From contig JAUPFV010000004.1 of assembly GCA_036936605.1 (NCBI GenBank), forward strand, positions 180,252,807 to 180,316,806: a stretch of 64,000 nucleotides of DNA, read 5' to 3'. Both the position numbers and the translations under genes were made by a program. Source of the stretch: Limnanthes douglasii subsp. nivea. Its lineage: Eukaryota; Streptophyta; Magnoliopsida; Brassicales; Limnanthaceae. A model generated the notes under the pieces. It was not told the DNA's origin, made no database searches, and worked only from the letters and a program-made list of their open reading frames with translations. Shown here one piece after another: positions 1 to 11,751 of the stretch. Position 1 is the stretch's first letter; every line of letters begins with the position of its first letter.

Positions 1-219
1 TTACGTATTGTGAATTTCGAAGTCCATTATTATATCTGAGGAGTTATGTTTAAAAAATTATTTCAAGTTGTTAGCTTCGAATAATTAATATTGATGATAA
101 AAATAAAACATAAACAAAGACATTTGTCAATTTAGATTAATTCGATGAAGTACACTGGGCATGACATTAATCTGACAGATACAAAAAAACGATAACATGA
201 AATCAAAGGACAGTAAAAA

Positions 220-3115
220 TCATTCAGATGACTCTTCTTCGGATGATTCTTCTTCATCTGATGTTGAGCTTGGGATAGGATCAAAGGCTTCACTAGGGTG
301 TCGTTCGAAGGAGGGTGATGGTTGTCTCTTCTTTACCATTGTTAATAGCAGCCAACATGTCCTTGGAACATTCAGTTTCCGCAGCAGTAACAACAACTTA
401 TTTTTCCTTCTCAAAATTAGCCTTCAGCGTGGCTATTTCATCAGTCAACTTTTTTATTTTCTGCTTCGCTTGTAGTAAGAGAAGCTTGAGGACCCTCAGA
501 TTTAGCCTTTTCAGTAGCCAAGTCTTCAGCATGTTTAGTTTTGAGCTTGTTTATCTCCTCTTGATGTGAGGCGATCAGTTTTTCTTTATCAACATGATGT
601 TGCTCCCATAAATGACCTTTGACGAAAATCAGTCCTTAAATAAGCTCAAATCTTGCCAATTCAAAGGTGTAAAATTGATTGATTACGTGATTCTGAAATT
701 TTTCCCTCAATTGTTTCGCAACATCGGCAATTCCCTTATAGCGAACCATATCTTTGGCCAACCGTTTCAAGTGACTGTGGGAAGCATCGACTTGTTAAGA
801 AAGTGACTTTGCTGCAGCATCGAGATTGGTAAATAGTTGGAGTGCAGCAAGGAGAACTGGGTTGGGTGGAATAGGAGGAAAACCTGTTGGGCTAGGACGA
901 GGAATCATGTCTAGAGATGTAGTTGGAACAGAAGGACATATAGTTTTTGGAGACACTTTAACGGTAAGCCTTCTCTCAAAATTGTATATACGAGTCTGAA
1001 TCTCTTGGATGAGAGGATCTTATTCTCCAGTAAGTTCCTATGACTCGTTGAAATTAATGAAGTTGTCGGGATCGAAGTGGTCGCCGTTTTGATTATCATC
1101 ATCTGCATTGTCGTCGATAATGATTGTAGCATCATCATTGGTTGCTTCCTTTTCGTGAGGAGGACTTTGTTGATTCCCAACAGTTATGACCTCATCCTCA
1201 TCGAACAGTGTGTATTCGGTGGTCTTTGATTTTTTGTTCTTCTTCCCATGAGGACTGATGGAACTTTTGTTTTTCGAAGGCATGGAAGTTTTCGTTTTCT
1301 TTAAAGAAGGTTCTTCTTCTTCTCCTTCTTTGATGGTTGAAAGAGTTTTTTCTGCTTCTTTTCTTTTCAGATATTTAGGCTTTGGTTGTGTTGAAGGGCT
1401 AGCACTAGATGTACTTTATGCCTTTTTTATCTTTGTTTTTCCTTTTTTCCCTTTTCTTTTGAGGCAGTGACTGTTTGACCTATTGCGGATGGGAAGGAAT
1501 ACCTTACAGTCAGGTTAAACTAATTTTTTGCAAACGTGATGGGGTTGGGCTGATCTATCAAATTTGGATAAGGCAAGGCTCCAGGTGTGATGGGAAATAG
1601 ATGACTATTGAGTAAGTTGATCGATTGGAAAGCAGTGTGGAAAGCGTTGTTCCACTCTGTTTCGGCCCAAGCGACAAGTTTTTTAAATTTGTCTTTGGCC
1701 TTTGTCCGACGAATAGCGTACCGCCTTGGAATTTTTGAAATGATCATTCAAATAAATAATGAATAAAGGAAACAGCTGTTAATTCTATTCTATCTTAAAA
1801 TATATAATGTTCGAAGTACTCACGGTTGCTTCTCCGGATGAGGTTCGGTTTCGATGGGTTGGCATCAGATATTTCTTTACCGTGTGCCCATGCTCATGAG
1901 ATGAAGATACATTTTTGCTTCCAATTTTTTTTTGCTTCCACGAGATTATCGAAGATTTTTAAATCATCCACTGGAGTAAGGTAGTAAAATAGAAGCTTCT
2001 GTCCCTTTGATAATTTTGTCAAAGATATGAAATCCTTGATGCTGATTGGAATCTTGGACAACCGAGAGGCCATGATCACATCTATAAGAGTGAACCATTG
2101 ATTCAGTATCACATGAGTTGGGTACCGGTTTAGAAGTTCGAAGTACTCCACGATCATAGGATCAATTGGGAAACGAATACCCCAATTGATGATTTCGGGG
2201 TAGACCACTAGGTCTTCATCTTTACAATATAAGGGTGCTTCCCTCTTCTTAGGTAGTCGAAGGATGATGTTGTCTCCCATCCCCCGTTGTCTCTTTAAAT
2301 CCGATGCTTGATTTTCTTGATAGTATATATATGGAACTTTCTTCAACTCAACAATATAATCATCATCGAGATCTCTCAAGTTTCTACCAATGGTTGCTCT
2401 TTCCTCATCAAAAATAGTAGTCAGTGCCTTCTTTTTTCGAGGCTTACAAACTTTCTTCTCTATGGCATTTTTTGAGTCTCCTTCATCGGAGTCAGCCTCA
2501 TTGTTAGATCAGGTAGCTTCAGAATCAAATTCATCAGTTTCTGATGTTTCATCCCTCGGTTGGGGAGGATCCTTTGAGGGATTTGGTTAAGGTAATGAGG
2601 ATTTCTCAACAATATCCCTTCGAGGAGGAGACTCAGTAGGTGAATTTTATGAAGGGGAATTTAGAGTAGCATCAGAATCATCTCCCATTGCTATGAAAGT
2701 TTTTCTTCTACGAGTTGGTGGAGGATAAGTTGAAATAGGAGTTGATTTAGTTTGTTTCGAAGAGGATTTGCTTGATTCCTCACTAATCAGGGGTGATGCT
2801 TTGACCCGGGTAGAAGCATTTCGAAGTGTTCTGGGTATTTGAATTCTAGACGAATGATTTTCTTCAGTAGCAGGAGAAGATGGAGAAATGGGAATTTTAG
2901 ATGGGTTGAAGTTACCGTAATAGATGGTTTTGGTTGATGTTCTGAGGGGAGCGTTACCGATTAATCCAGCACCTCTATACTCATCTGCTCTTTCAGCTAT
3001 GCAAAAATAGTCGTACGATCCGAAGACTAGGTTATCGTCAGGTTTGGAGATTTTGGTTTTTTAGGTAGCCTAGCTTTAGATCTTCTCGATCTTGGATATT
3101 TTCTCATAAACAAGA
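220..3115 (-). pseudogene. Antisense accessory gene of element C (gypsy-type 'Transposase_28'-like), decayed
   Basis: Read on the minus strand, a basic serine/arginine-rich N-terminus begins near 3115 (MRKYPRSRRSKARLPKKPK). A Ser/Glu-rich stretch follows, then a globular domain at about 2440-1894 containing YPEIINWGIRFPIDP and MASRLSKIP. The same domain in element B (54682-55035) reads YTEIMNLGLHYPLDP and MASRISVIP. After it come an acidic Asp/Asn-rich linker (about 1283-1038) and a heptad-rich coiled-coil C-terminus (about 800-220). A likely 5' splice site GTGAGT follows the domain (plus-strand complement near 1826-1831). Several stops and frame changes interrupt the reading. The domain resembles the plant family named putative gypsy-type transposon (Pfam Transposase_28), whose function is not established. 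No transposase catalytic motif is visible. Confidence 0.6.
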
Positions 3116-3253
3116 TGAAGGTTGATCGGAAAGTATGAGTCTTCCGACGAAAATGGCTAGGGAGTCTGAGGAAAGCGTTGAAGGTAGTCGAGGGTTTGCT
3201 GCTTATCTTTCAAACGTTTTAGGTTGTGGAGCAGAGAATGAGATTACTAATGA

Positions 3254-3311
3254 ATTTATAGGAGGAAGAATAGGTTTGTAGAAGTGGAAAAGCCTTTGTG
3301 ATGATTGGGCC
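3254..3311 (-). promoter_or_regulatory. Putative promoter of the antisense gene in element C
   Basis: On the minus strand a GGCCCA motif (3306-3311) lies about 45 bp upstream of a TATA-like TATAAAT (3260-3254), which is about 140 bp upstream of the first codon of the antisense reading frame. Element B has the same pair of motifs in the same order upstream of its antisense gene (55989-55967). GGCCCA (site II) and TATA boxes are established plant core-promoter elements. That they drive this gene is inference. Confidence 0.45.
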
Positions 3312-3635
3312 AAATATGAAACGGTAATAAGGTTATTAGTTCATCTGTCATACTAGCTGTAAGCCTACTAGCTAGGTATTCATGATGAATCCAGACGGTT
3401 AGATTTTATAGATCCAGTTCGAAACAACCTCGCGAATTGGTAATTTTCTTGAGAGTTCCGATGTGTGGTCACATTTGATAAAATTCGATGATTACGATGA
3501 TAAATTTTAGAAAATCAAACTTGCGTCTGAAAAGATTCAAGGATAAAAAAATGTTATTGATTTTAAACTGTGAGTTCCTGGTATGGATTTTGGTAGAATT
3601 GGAAGACAATTCATTCTTATTCATTTACTGACATG

Positions 3636-3652
3636 AGAACTAGGGGGGCTAT
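3636..3652 (+). other. Polypurine tract of element C
   Basis: A purine run, AGGGGGGCT, sits directly before the LTR start TGATAAGG. This is the expected plus-strand priming site and fixes both the orientation of the element and the LTR boundary. Confidence 0.75.
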
Positions 3653-3949
3653 TGATAAGGAAGTAGAAATTCAGGGACTAAAGTGTAAATAATAGATGTT
3701 TAATGGAACAATTCTGATTATGTATTTCTATTGAGGACTAAGGGTAATATAGCCATTTATGTAACCGTTCTCAGTTTTGAGCTAAGTCCCAGCGCCTCTA
3801 TATAAAGGTCAGGGCTGAACTAATAAAGGGGTTGAATAATTTTTTATCTAACTCATTTGTGCCCTAACTTTCTTTCTCTAAAACTTTTCTCTCACTAAAA
3901 CGCACGTACTATACTTTCATAAGGCAACTTCTAACAATTAAACTCACCA
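3653..3949 (+). repeat. 3' LTR of element C
   Basis: The LTR starts TGATAAGG after the purine tract. It carries a TATA box (TATATAAAG, 3799-3807) and a pyrimidine-rich CTCT patch about 70 bp further on, the layout seen in the LTRs of elements A and B. The 3' end is uncertain: CA dinucleotides at 3945-3946 and 3948-3949 both fit, and no partner LTR is in the window. The expected length by analogy with B (365 bp) and A (403 bp) is slightly longer, so the end could lie some tens of bases further right. Confidence 0.65.
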
Positions 3950-4149
3950 TAGTTGATGTTGTCAAATTAGCCAAGTACTCTTCTTTCTACACAACTATCT
4001 ATGGCAAGGAGAATTGTTGAATTACCCACATCAGATAAGAATTGGAAACACACATTTGTGTTCGTATAAGGGAATTGGTAGCAGGAAAATGTCGTGATAA
4101 ACCTTTAATTAGAAATATTATATAGTTTTGGCTAATACGACCCATTTGC

Positions 4150-5966
4150 GATGTTAATTAAAATGTTTTCATGTTTGCAGGTGAAGAGTAGCATAAGAAA
4201 TGGTGCAAAGAAGGTTTACCAGAGGGTATTCTAAACCCAGTGATCAGGTTATCAAGATTGGCTAAGACAACATATGGCTAGGAGGTGTAACGCTTATTTA
4301 CGCACGTGAATTATTTAAGATCAGGCTGTGGCGCAAGCAGAATTAGAGATTACAGAAGACGAGAAGGTAAATATGATTGGAAGTAGGGAGGTGGCCATAA
4401 CCAAACAATTACGGGATCCGATGGAGATGAGGTACCGTGATTGTAATAGTACGGGAGTCGGGTTGGCAGCATCCCATAGTCAAAAAGTTAGAGACGTCGA
4501 AGATGCTACACCCCCACAATGAGGCAATAAAAAGGAGGAGGAGATGCTGACCAATTAAGATGTTTGAGATGCTAGCTTACAAGAAGATAATGCTGCACAA
4601 TCTGGGGATGAAGTAGTGAATGAGCACGGCCGTCATTCTCGTGAAGATGACAAAGAAACCGAGGAGGATAAATGCTTTCCTTTTACAAGTAATCGCTTTG
4701 ATGTGAATGCAGTCCCATTATCGCAATGGAATTTAAGTTTGGTAGATAAGGATGATGAAACTGAAGGCAACGTGCCAGATAACAAGGGTGTTGAGGTGTC
4801 AGTCCCTGATGCGGAGCAGGAAAAACAGAAGATACCCGAGGTAATAGTGTTGGACGAGGCAATGATGGAAGGTCAATCGCCTTAGGCCGGTGAGAATATC
4901 AGTGTATAAGAAAGAAATAGCGCGCCATATAGATAATTTTGTAAAGGACGCATGTGCGAGGTCTTCTTATATTCACTTTGTGTAGAGGTTGGATGGGGTC
5001 CTTGTTTATGAATTTCGTGAGGCCAAACCTCGTACCAATACAGTATCATGTGCCCGGGGCTGCCCGAGGTGTTGGAGTGGCTGAGGATATTCCTCATGTG
5101 AGCATGGTGATGCCACGTCCATCGATGCGCATGCTAGAGAATCTTAAACTTTATCCATAGTTATGGTTTTACGATTACATTCCTATTAACAAGATTTTGT
5201 AGCGGCAATTAGAGCTCGTCATCGAGGTCAAATGTGCTTGCTTGTGTTTAAAAATTAAAAATGTTGAAACAATTACTTGGAGATCGAATGGCTGATCTTG
5301 GTATGTATGTAAATTCATCATAATTCGGTTGTGTTGTCTTACCGATGCATGTCAAGCGTGGACTACCAGGCGAAGGAGAATTGGAAGCCCGATGCTATGT
5401 TATTTGGGTATGTGAAGGGTTAGACCACTGAGCTTGCTCGGTTAAAAAATTCTTATGGATCAGCCAATACGCGACATGAAAAAGTGTTTCAGGAAAATGA
5501 TGGGCTTCAACGTGAACTAGCCTCAATCACAAGTGATAGGGACGCATGTGGGGTAAAATGTAAGGAACTAACCACGTATGGTGCTATGTTGATAGCACAA
5601 AACAATGGTCTTATCAAAAGGAATGACGAGCAGATGTCGCACAACGTCGGTCTACTTTTACAGATTATGGCCCAGGGTCAGAGGGTTGAGGAGCAGTCCG
5701 AGCGTATTACAGAGTTAACAGTATAAGCTCAGATGGAGTACCAAAGGAGGGAGCTGCTGAAAAAAACAGTGGTTGACTTGGAGAAGCGTGAAAGACAAGT
5801 TATGGAACTAGCCATGGGGATGATGGAAACAAATCAAAATGAGACACTTGTAGAGCTGCTAAAATTGAACTCGGGCATGGATTTTGGGTCTTTCAAAAAA
5901 CTAGTACTTGTGGAAAAGCCACTACCCGTGGGGAGTACTGCTCTGCATGTGTTAGAGCCTCACTGA
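4150..5966 (+). pseudogene. Antisense accessory gene of element D with coiled-coil C-terminus
   Basis: This plus-strand set of frames lies just beyond the 3' end of D pol, in the position held by the accessory genes of A, B and C. A pyrimidine-rich stretch ending TTTGCAG before 4182 looks like a 3' splice site. Frames at 4328-4522 and 4616-4885 are acidic and charged with no recognised domain. Frames at 5484-5966 are Leu/Glu/Gln-rich with heptads and predict a coiled coil. Stops separate the pieces. I see no clear sequence match to the domain shared by B and C, so the link rests on position, opposite orientation and coiled-coil character. Function unknown. Confidence 0.45.
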
Positions 5967-6145
5967 TGGCCAATCAGCCCATTCGTATTAATCGAGTCAA
6001 ATGTTCTAGTCTCAGTATGACCCATTGTGTAGCCCGTAGGCGTGGTTATTGACCTGTTCACAATTCCAAGGATGAAGAGAAATAATAGACAAACACATTA
6101 TTCGGAAAAAATAAGTAAAATTCATTGAAGTAAAGATGAAGTACG

Positions 6146-6195
6146 ATGCCTCATTAGAAAACCCTCCCGCGCCATCAGGGGTAAAAATAGCGCAT
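6146..6195 (-). other. Conserved post-pol hairpin block, element D copy
   Basis: Read on the minus strand this is ATTTTTACCCCTGATGGC, then GCGGGAGGGTTTTCTAATG and AGGC. It lines up with blocks of equal layout downstream of pol in A (21444-21490) and B (52736-52782). It begins about 30 bp past the last recognisable pol codons. CCC and GGG arms could pair in RNA. Its function is not established; a role in 3'-end formation or RNA packaging is speculative. Confidence 0.55.
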
Positions 6196-6214
6196 CTAAA
6201 AATTACATACCATG

Positions 6215-7160
6215 GTTATATAAATTTAAATGACTTATATTCCAAAGGTGTTTGAGGGTGCGGTCTTCTGCATCGGCAAGCCGATAAGCTCAATGGTGTC
6301 CGTTAGAAATGATGGTGTATGGAACCTCTCAATTAGGGCCTAACTTGCCAGCAGCCTTATCTCATAATCCTTGAAAACCTTCTTCATAACAGAATCACCT
6401 ACTTTTAGAACGTGGGGTTTGAGGAATAAATTAAAACGACCCCCCCATCAGGATTTGATAGTGCCCGGTTTGCACACGTGCTTGGTCGTGGTGCTCCTCT
6501 GTAAGGTCCACATTAATGGCTCAGTCGGGTTCCTTAGTGGCTTCCGTATGATTAGTGATCCGATGAATTGGGATAATGACTTCTGTTGGTACCACGACTT
6601 TCATCCCCTAAACGAGCGCTAATAGGGTTTTACCAACCGATGATTTGGCCATTTTCCTTTGGCACGCTCCAGTTTTTTTTTCGATCGTGTCCAACATTGT
6701 CCTATTAGTGAATTTTACTTGACCATTTACCTGCGGATAGTAAGGGGTGAAGAAGTGTTGGTCAATGTCATAACACTTGCAGAATATCGTGACCACATAA
6801 TTTTGATAACTGGGGGCCATTATCTGTCATATGTATTCAGGGGATGCCAAACCGAGATAGGACTTGATGATGCATAAAGTCGCAAATTTCTTGGGCCCCA
6901 GTGCGAGAGAGAGAGATTTTTATTCGACCCACTTAGTAAACTGATCCACAACCACAATGAAAAAACCGTCGCTTTCCGGTTTTCATTGACAGTGGGCCAA
7001 CCAAGTCGATGTCCCATTTATGAAAAAGGAAATGTATGGTAGTATAATGAATCACGCCTATTAGTAGGTGACCAGTGTTGGTGAATTTTTTACGTGGGTG
7101 GCATTTTGGACAATTCATCCGGAATCATTTGCCAACTATGACCAGTAATAACCTACTAAG
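6215..7160 (-). pseudogene. Integrase of element D, broken
   Basis: The minus-strand frame around 7118-6933 gives CPKCHP (end of the zinc-binding region) and HKWDIDLVGPLS, which contains the first catalytic Asp of the integrase core. The frame at 6820-6608 gives YPQVNGQVKFTNRTMLD. Gypsy integrases have NGQVE here, so the catalytic Glu is replaced by Lys. The chain ends near 6215 with LWNISHLNLYN, matching the PWNIEHLKLYL ending of element A. Stops and frame changes lie between these blocks. This copy cannot make an active integrase. Confidence 0.75.
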
Positions 7161-7439
7161 AGAAAGCGCATAATAAGGCTGCGGTAGCCACAATGCGCCC
7201 CAGCATCTCCGTTATGCAAGTCATGCATATTTATGGTAGTTTCTTATTGACTTATGCATCAAATAAATGGTCTTGTCACACTTTTTCTATCAAGGATATC
7301 ATCTAGGATACAATACTTGGCTGCACGTAGCTGCAGTGCTCGAGTGACAGCCTTATCAATCGGGAGCCTGCCAGACCGAAGGTAAAGCAAATAAGGTTGT
7401 CTCTAGTTGGTAGTTGCCTGAATCTTGCATATGGTGTCA

Positions 7440-7890
7440 GAAAGACTAAGACTCTAAGTGGTTTGAAGTTGTTGTAGGATTATAAGTGGATGTTCTTCCA
7501 AAGCGGCTATTTTAGCCAATGGACAGGCCGCAGAGTTGTCAAGGCGGCGCATTTGATCATAAGAAACTTTCATAAACTTAGATTCATACTCTTTTAAGAC
7601 AGTTAGATAACTACGAATCCCCTCTTTTTTAGAATTGCAGGTACCATTAGATTGGTTGACAACCAGCTGGGAATCAGAGCAGAATTTAAGTATTTGAGTC
7701 CCACATTTCAACGCTAGCTTCATGCCTCTGATAACCGCCTCGTATTCAACCGCATTATTAGTTATTGGGGAGATGAAACAGATGGCTTGGAGGAGTTATT
7801 CTCCCGACGGTAGGCTGATGATTATGTTGGCGCCATTTCCTTACGTACTCGAGGCCCCATCGATTTCAATGATCCATTCGACATTCGTAT
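7440..7890 (-). pseudogene. Second (archaeal-type) RNase H of element D
   Basis: The minus strand gives WIIEIDGAS (first catalytic Asp in IDGA), then NNAVEYEAVIRGMKLAL and CSDSQLVVNQ, the Asp-Gly, Glu and Asp blocks of the second RNase H found between the RT module and integrase in Tat-lineage gypsy elements. A stop falls just after the first block. A and B carry the same domain, so this is an ancestral part of these elements. Confidence 0.7.
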
Positions 7891-7899
7891 AAATGGGCA

Positions 7900-8975
7900 A
7901 GGGTTCGATTAGGGAAGAATCTTCACGGGCATGGAGAACTCTGTAAGGAAATCTGCGATGACTTGCCCCTTGATCACAGTGCGGGGTTTGAACTTGATAT
8001 CATACTTTTCGATTCAATGCTCCACTTGGTTAAACAACCAGAGGCATTAGGTTTCTGTAACACATTTTTGAGGAGGAAGGACGTTCGGACGGTGATAGTG
8101 TGCCCCTGGAAGTAGGGGCGCATCTTCCGAGCTGCGATTATCCGACCTAATGCCAGCTTTTCCAAGTTAAGATAACGAGTCTCTGCATCAACTAGAGTTT
8201 TACTATTGTAGTATATCAGGCATTAGATTCCCTCTGGTTCTCGTACCAAAACCGCACTAACTGAAAAAGAAGAGACAAATAAATACAAATATAAAGGCTC
8301 ACCTGCCACAAAGGCAGACAATATTTATGGCGATGGGAGATAATTTTTTAATGTTTCAAAAGCCTTGTTACATTCCTCTCTCCATGCAAACTCTTTAGAA
8401 CCTTAGAGGACTTCGAAGAAATGATGGCTCTTGTCGGAGGCCCTTGATATGAAGCATTATAATGGAGTGAGATATATCGTCAGGCACTAAACCTCCGTCA
8501 TATTCTCTTAGGGTGCCATATGGATAACTGTTTGTAGCTTGGTTAGGTCGGATTATATTCCCTTATTGCTAACTATGTACCGTAGGAATTTGCCATTGCG
8601 GATCCTGAAACAACATTTAATTGGGTTGAGCCTTAGGTCAAACTGTCACAAGAGGCCGAACACAGTTTGTAGAAACTCTATGTGGTGCCCCAAGTGGTCT
8701 TTAAGATACGGTTCACGAGATGTTGGTAAGTGGAACCTGCATTCTTTAAGCCAAAAGGAATTATAGTGTAGCAGCAAAGCTCTCGCTCGGTTTGGAACGT
8801 CGTATGTTCCTCATCTGATGGGTGCTGATAAATTTGATTGTACCCCGAGTACACATCCATAAATGAGAGGAATTTACAACCGAAGGCCGAATATACCAAT
8901 TGGTCAATACGAGGTAGCGAGAAAGAATCTTTAGGGCATGCCTCGTTCAAATCTGTGATGTCGACGCACATGCGC
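7900..8975 (-). pseudogene. RT and RT-linked RNase H of element D, with the RT active site deleted
   Basis: The frame at 8971-8678 carries MCVDITDLNEACPKDSF, FMDVYSGYNQI and PFGLKNAGSTYQ, classical gypsy RT blocks. The reading then jumps to a frame near 8700-8540 with LRLNPIKCCF and NGKFLRYIVSNKGI, which lies after the active site. The block that should hold Y-x-D-D is missing. RNase H pieces follow (LALGRIIAARKMRPYFQ at about 8165-8100). The deletion and stops make this a dead copy. Confidence 0.8.
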
Positions 8976-9500
8976 CATTATCCTCCATTCTTCTTGCCTA
9001 ACATGGTGTTTGCGACCCAGACCAGGTATCGAGCTCGGCGTATATGCCCGAGTCAAAATAGTTTATCTACCTCAACACTTATGGCCTCATGTTTCTCAAT
9101 AGAAAAAGAACGGCATTTCCGTCGTACAAGTTTAGCACATGTAACTATCGCTACATGGAAAATTATAGATGTGTCTACCCCTGTCATATCACTAGCATTC
9201 TAAGCAAAAATATCCAAATTTCTTTCTAATAGATCTGTCAACGAATGTTTAAAAACGGAATTCAGATCATTAGCTAAATGAAAAGTACGACTCTCGGCCA
9301 CAATTTCCTCAACTGTATCAGTAGGCACGACATCGGGTTGCTTAGTCTCCCTTAGGTCATCCATAAGATCGGGCGAAAGGATGTTTGTGTTGGGTTCTCC
9401 TTACTCCCCCTTGCTGGCTAATTGCTATTGGAGAGGCTTAGTTGGGTCAATAGTCATTGCATAGAAAGTTCTAGCAGTTCACTAGCTCTCCCTTATTATA
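8976..9500 (-). other. Protease-RT linker of element D, no readable domain
   Basis: By order this should be the linker between protease and RT. Frames are broken on both strands and I recognise no domain. The plus-strand frame at 8838-9203 is a shadow of the RT region and has no family features. Confidence 0.4.
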
Positions 9501-11119
9501 GCATGAGGTATTTTTTGAAAGTGAAAGAAGTGGCCTCCATCCGGGGTAGCGATTGTTGATCGATGATAGCATGGTAGGAGTTGGGGCATCGGAGATCATG
9601 AAAAATGTGTTGAGTTCATTCTGGGTAGCCTCAACCTACATTGACCATCAGCTCGACCTCCCTGACGTACTAAGATGATCTCTCTTTGTATCCTACCAAA
9701 GTATGTTGGATGGGTTTTTATGGTGGTGCCTCTTATATGTGATCAAAACTAGCTTTGAAAATGATATTGGTTGAGTTGCCCCTGTCGACCAAATCCCAGG
9801 TGACCATTACTTCTCCAATGTCCAAGTAAACCGTTAAAGCATTCTCGTGTGGTGTGATGACCCCGTGCAAATCATCATAGTTAAAGTTAAGGTCCACGAC
9901 AAGGTCACTGTAGTTATAGTAGGAAGATCATTTAACGATATGTAATTTATGGTCGATTTTAGCCCTCTTATTAGACTTTTGGTTAATGTATGAAAACGTT
10001 TTTCCCTCATAGATTGTGGATAACTATTGTTGCTTTCCTTTGTCCACCGTTTTGTCTTCCTAGAGCTCCTCGTCATTGACCGGTCGGGGTTCCTCCCTTT
10101 TCTCGGGCTGACGATGGTGATCTTGCTGCTTAACGAATTGGATGAGCTCACCATTGTCTATCATCATCCCAATCTCCTCCTTATGCTACCAACATTCATC
10201 GGCTAGGTGACCATGGTCATTATGGTAAGAGCAAAAGTTTCTTCTTGAATTCTTGTGGTCGGGACCGCTCATAATGCGAGGAGGTTGATAACTTGTCTTT
10301 TCTTTTGTCTGATCATAGATAACCCATATCGTTTCTGTTAAAAGGGTAAATCGTCGAGTCGGGTTTTCGTAGTGCGTAGGTCAGCGACTGCTGGTACCAC
10401 GGGCGCCCTCACAACGAGGCCCTTCTTTAATTATTCTTCTATCGTATGATCTCATTTAGTGTCAGTCAGGAATCTTTCTGGTGAATCCTCTTTTGTAGCA
10501 TCGTCAACGCGGATAAACTGATTCGCTCGGGCTAGAAGGTCATCCATTTCCATTACTGGAAATTTGACCAAATTTGCATACAATTCCTCCGTTTGATCAA
10601 TGCCTCTCTTGAGAGAAGTGACCGCCATATTTTCCTCCAAATGTGGCTAGCATTCATGGCGTGAGTAAGACACTTGACGTAATTTTTTGATGGATCAGCT
10701 TTTCTTTGGTAGAGGTTCATAATGGAATCACTCTCGCCCCGGAGCTCTTTGTTATCCATGAATTTTTCTCTAAAGGCACCCCATAAACCTGCAAAGTCAT
10801 AAATACATTCCTTAGGAAAAATGTTAAACCAGTCCTTGGTATTAATTTAAAGAGTCATGGATAGGGCTCTGCAGAGCATGACATCATCCAGATTAAACGC
10901 CATCATCATATCGCAGAATTGTTCCAAGTACTTTGCTGGGTCCGATGTGCCATCGTATGCTTCCATTCTGAATGGGTCGAATTTTTGGGGGAGTTGAGCT
11001 TCGAGGATTTTTTCCACGAATGGAGATTTTTTAAGGACATACGCGGACATTTTTTGGCAAACTTGATCATATTGAAGGTTCTCATTCTCCCGAGCCCTCT
11101 TTAGGGCGTATAGTTGCAT
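9500..11119 (-). pseudogene. Gag and protease of element D, broken
   Basis: The minus-strand frame 11119-10847 reads as a retrotransposon gag domain (SPFVEKILEAQLPQKF, YDGTSDPAKYLEQF). Frame 10759-10452 continues it in two registers. A zinc knuckle of the form C-x2-H-x4-H-x4-C (CSYHNDHGHLADEC) lies at about 10240-10190. A protease-like stretch follows near 9800-9520, with RGNSTNIIFKASF in place of the usual D-[ST]-G-S-S motif and then CPNSYHAI. Elements A and B show the same unusual knuckle spacing. Stops and frameshifts are frequent. Confidence 0.65.
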
Positions 11120-11731
11120 GTATCTCCCTGGTTTATGATCTTTAGATCACTTTTTTCTGTTACTCTCGCCTTATCATTCTACTTTATCCTCACGTTTTGA
11201 TGATGGGTCCCCTCGATTTGCGCGGGTGGCGTCGAACCTTGAACAGTGCCCCTCACAACCGTTCCCCCACATCTTGGTTGTTAATACATGCATGACATTA
11301 TTTAGTTTTGCCATGGTTGCTCTCGTTGCTTGATCATTGGCATCTTAATCGCTGGCGACCCTATGTAGCTCATGTTGGATATGCTATAGCTACTGCTCCA
11401 GCTGCTGGACTGTCGGCATGGTCACGGGGTTTCCTACTACTACTTCTGGTGCAACAAGGCCACAATGTCTGCCAGCACGAGCGGTGCGATCTCTGGGGTG
11501 GTTATAGTGGGTGGCTGACCAAAATGGGCTCCCGCTTCAACGTTGTTTGTCCCTATAATATCCAGATTGGTGGTAATGACATGAGGAAACTGGATTTACT
11601 CATTCACCTAATCCACCATAGTCATCTGATGGCCCGTCGCCTCGCTTCGCTCCAAAACGTCCCTTTCAATCCTATATTGTTTTACTAAAATGGTTTGTCG
11701 AGTCTCACTAATCTGGTTTTGTTTAGAGGTT

Positions 11732-11747
11732 CCCACAGATGTCGCCA
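11732..11747 (-). other. Primer-binding site of element D
   Basis: The minus strand reads TGGCGACATCTGTGGG, differing at only two positions from TGGCGCCGTCTGTGGG in element A (15549). It marks the 5' leader of D, with the 5' LTR expected immediately to its right. No clear TG start of that LTR can be seen next to it. Confidence 0.65.
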
Positions 11748-11751
11748 AATT

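Larger units (their letters stand above)
1..3949 (+). mobile_element. 3' portion of a Ty3/gypsy Tat-like LTR retrotransposon (element C)
   Basis: The window opens inside this element, so its gag-pol and 5' LTR lie outside. What is visible is an antisense accessory gene on the minus strand (about 220-3115), a polypurine tract at 3642-3650 (AGGGGGGCT) and a 3' LTR starting TGATAAGG at 3653. This order (antisense gene, purine tract, LTR) is the same as in the complete element B at 53189-56834. Its orientation is therefore plus even though its only readable gene is on the minus strand. Bases 1-220 are AT-rich and hold nothing I recognise; they are probably the spacer between pol and the antisense gene. 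The Tat assignment is inference from the shared architecture. Confidence 0.75.
4100..11751 (-). mobile_element. Decayed Ty3/gypsy retrotransposon on the minus strand (element D)
   Basis: In minus-strand order there are a primer-binding site (11747-11732), gag with a zinc knuckle, protease, RT, RNase H, a second RNase H, integrase, the conserved hairpin block (6195-6146) and a convergent accessory gene on the plus strand (4150-5966). Every domain is broken by stops or frameshifts, and the RT active-site block is deleted. The gag and protease resemble element E more than A or B (for example NSYHAI in protease). No 3' LTR was found left of 4100; the insertion or juxtaposition of element C probably removed or displaced it. 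Confidence 0.75.
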
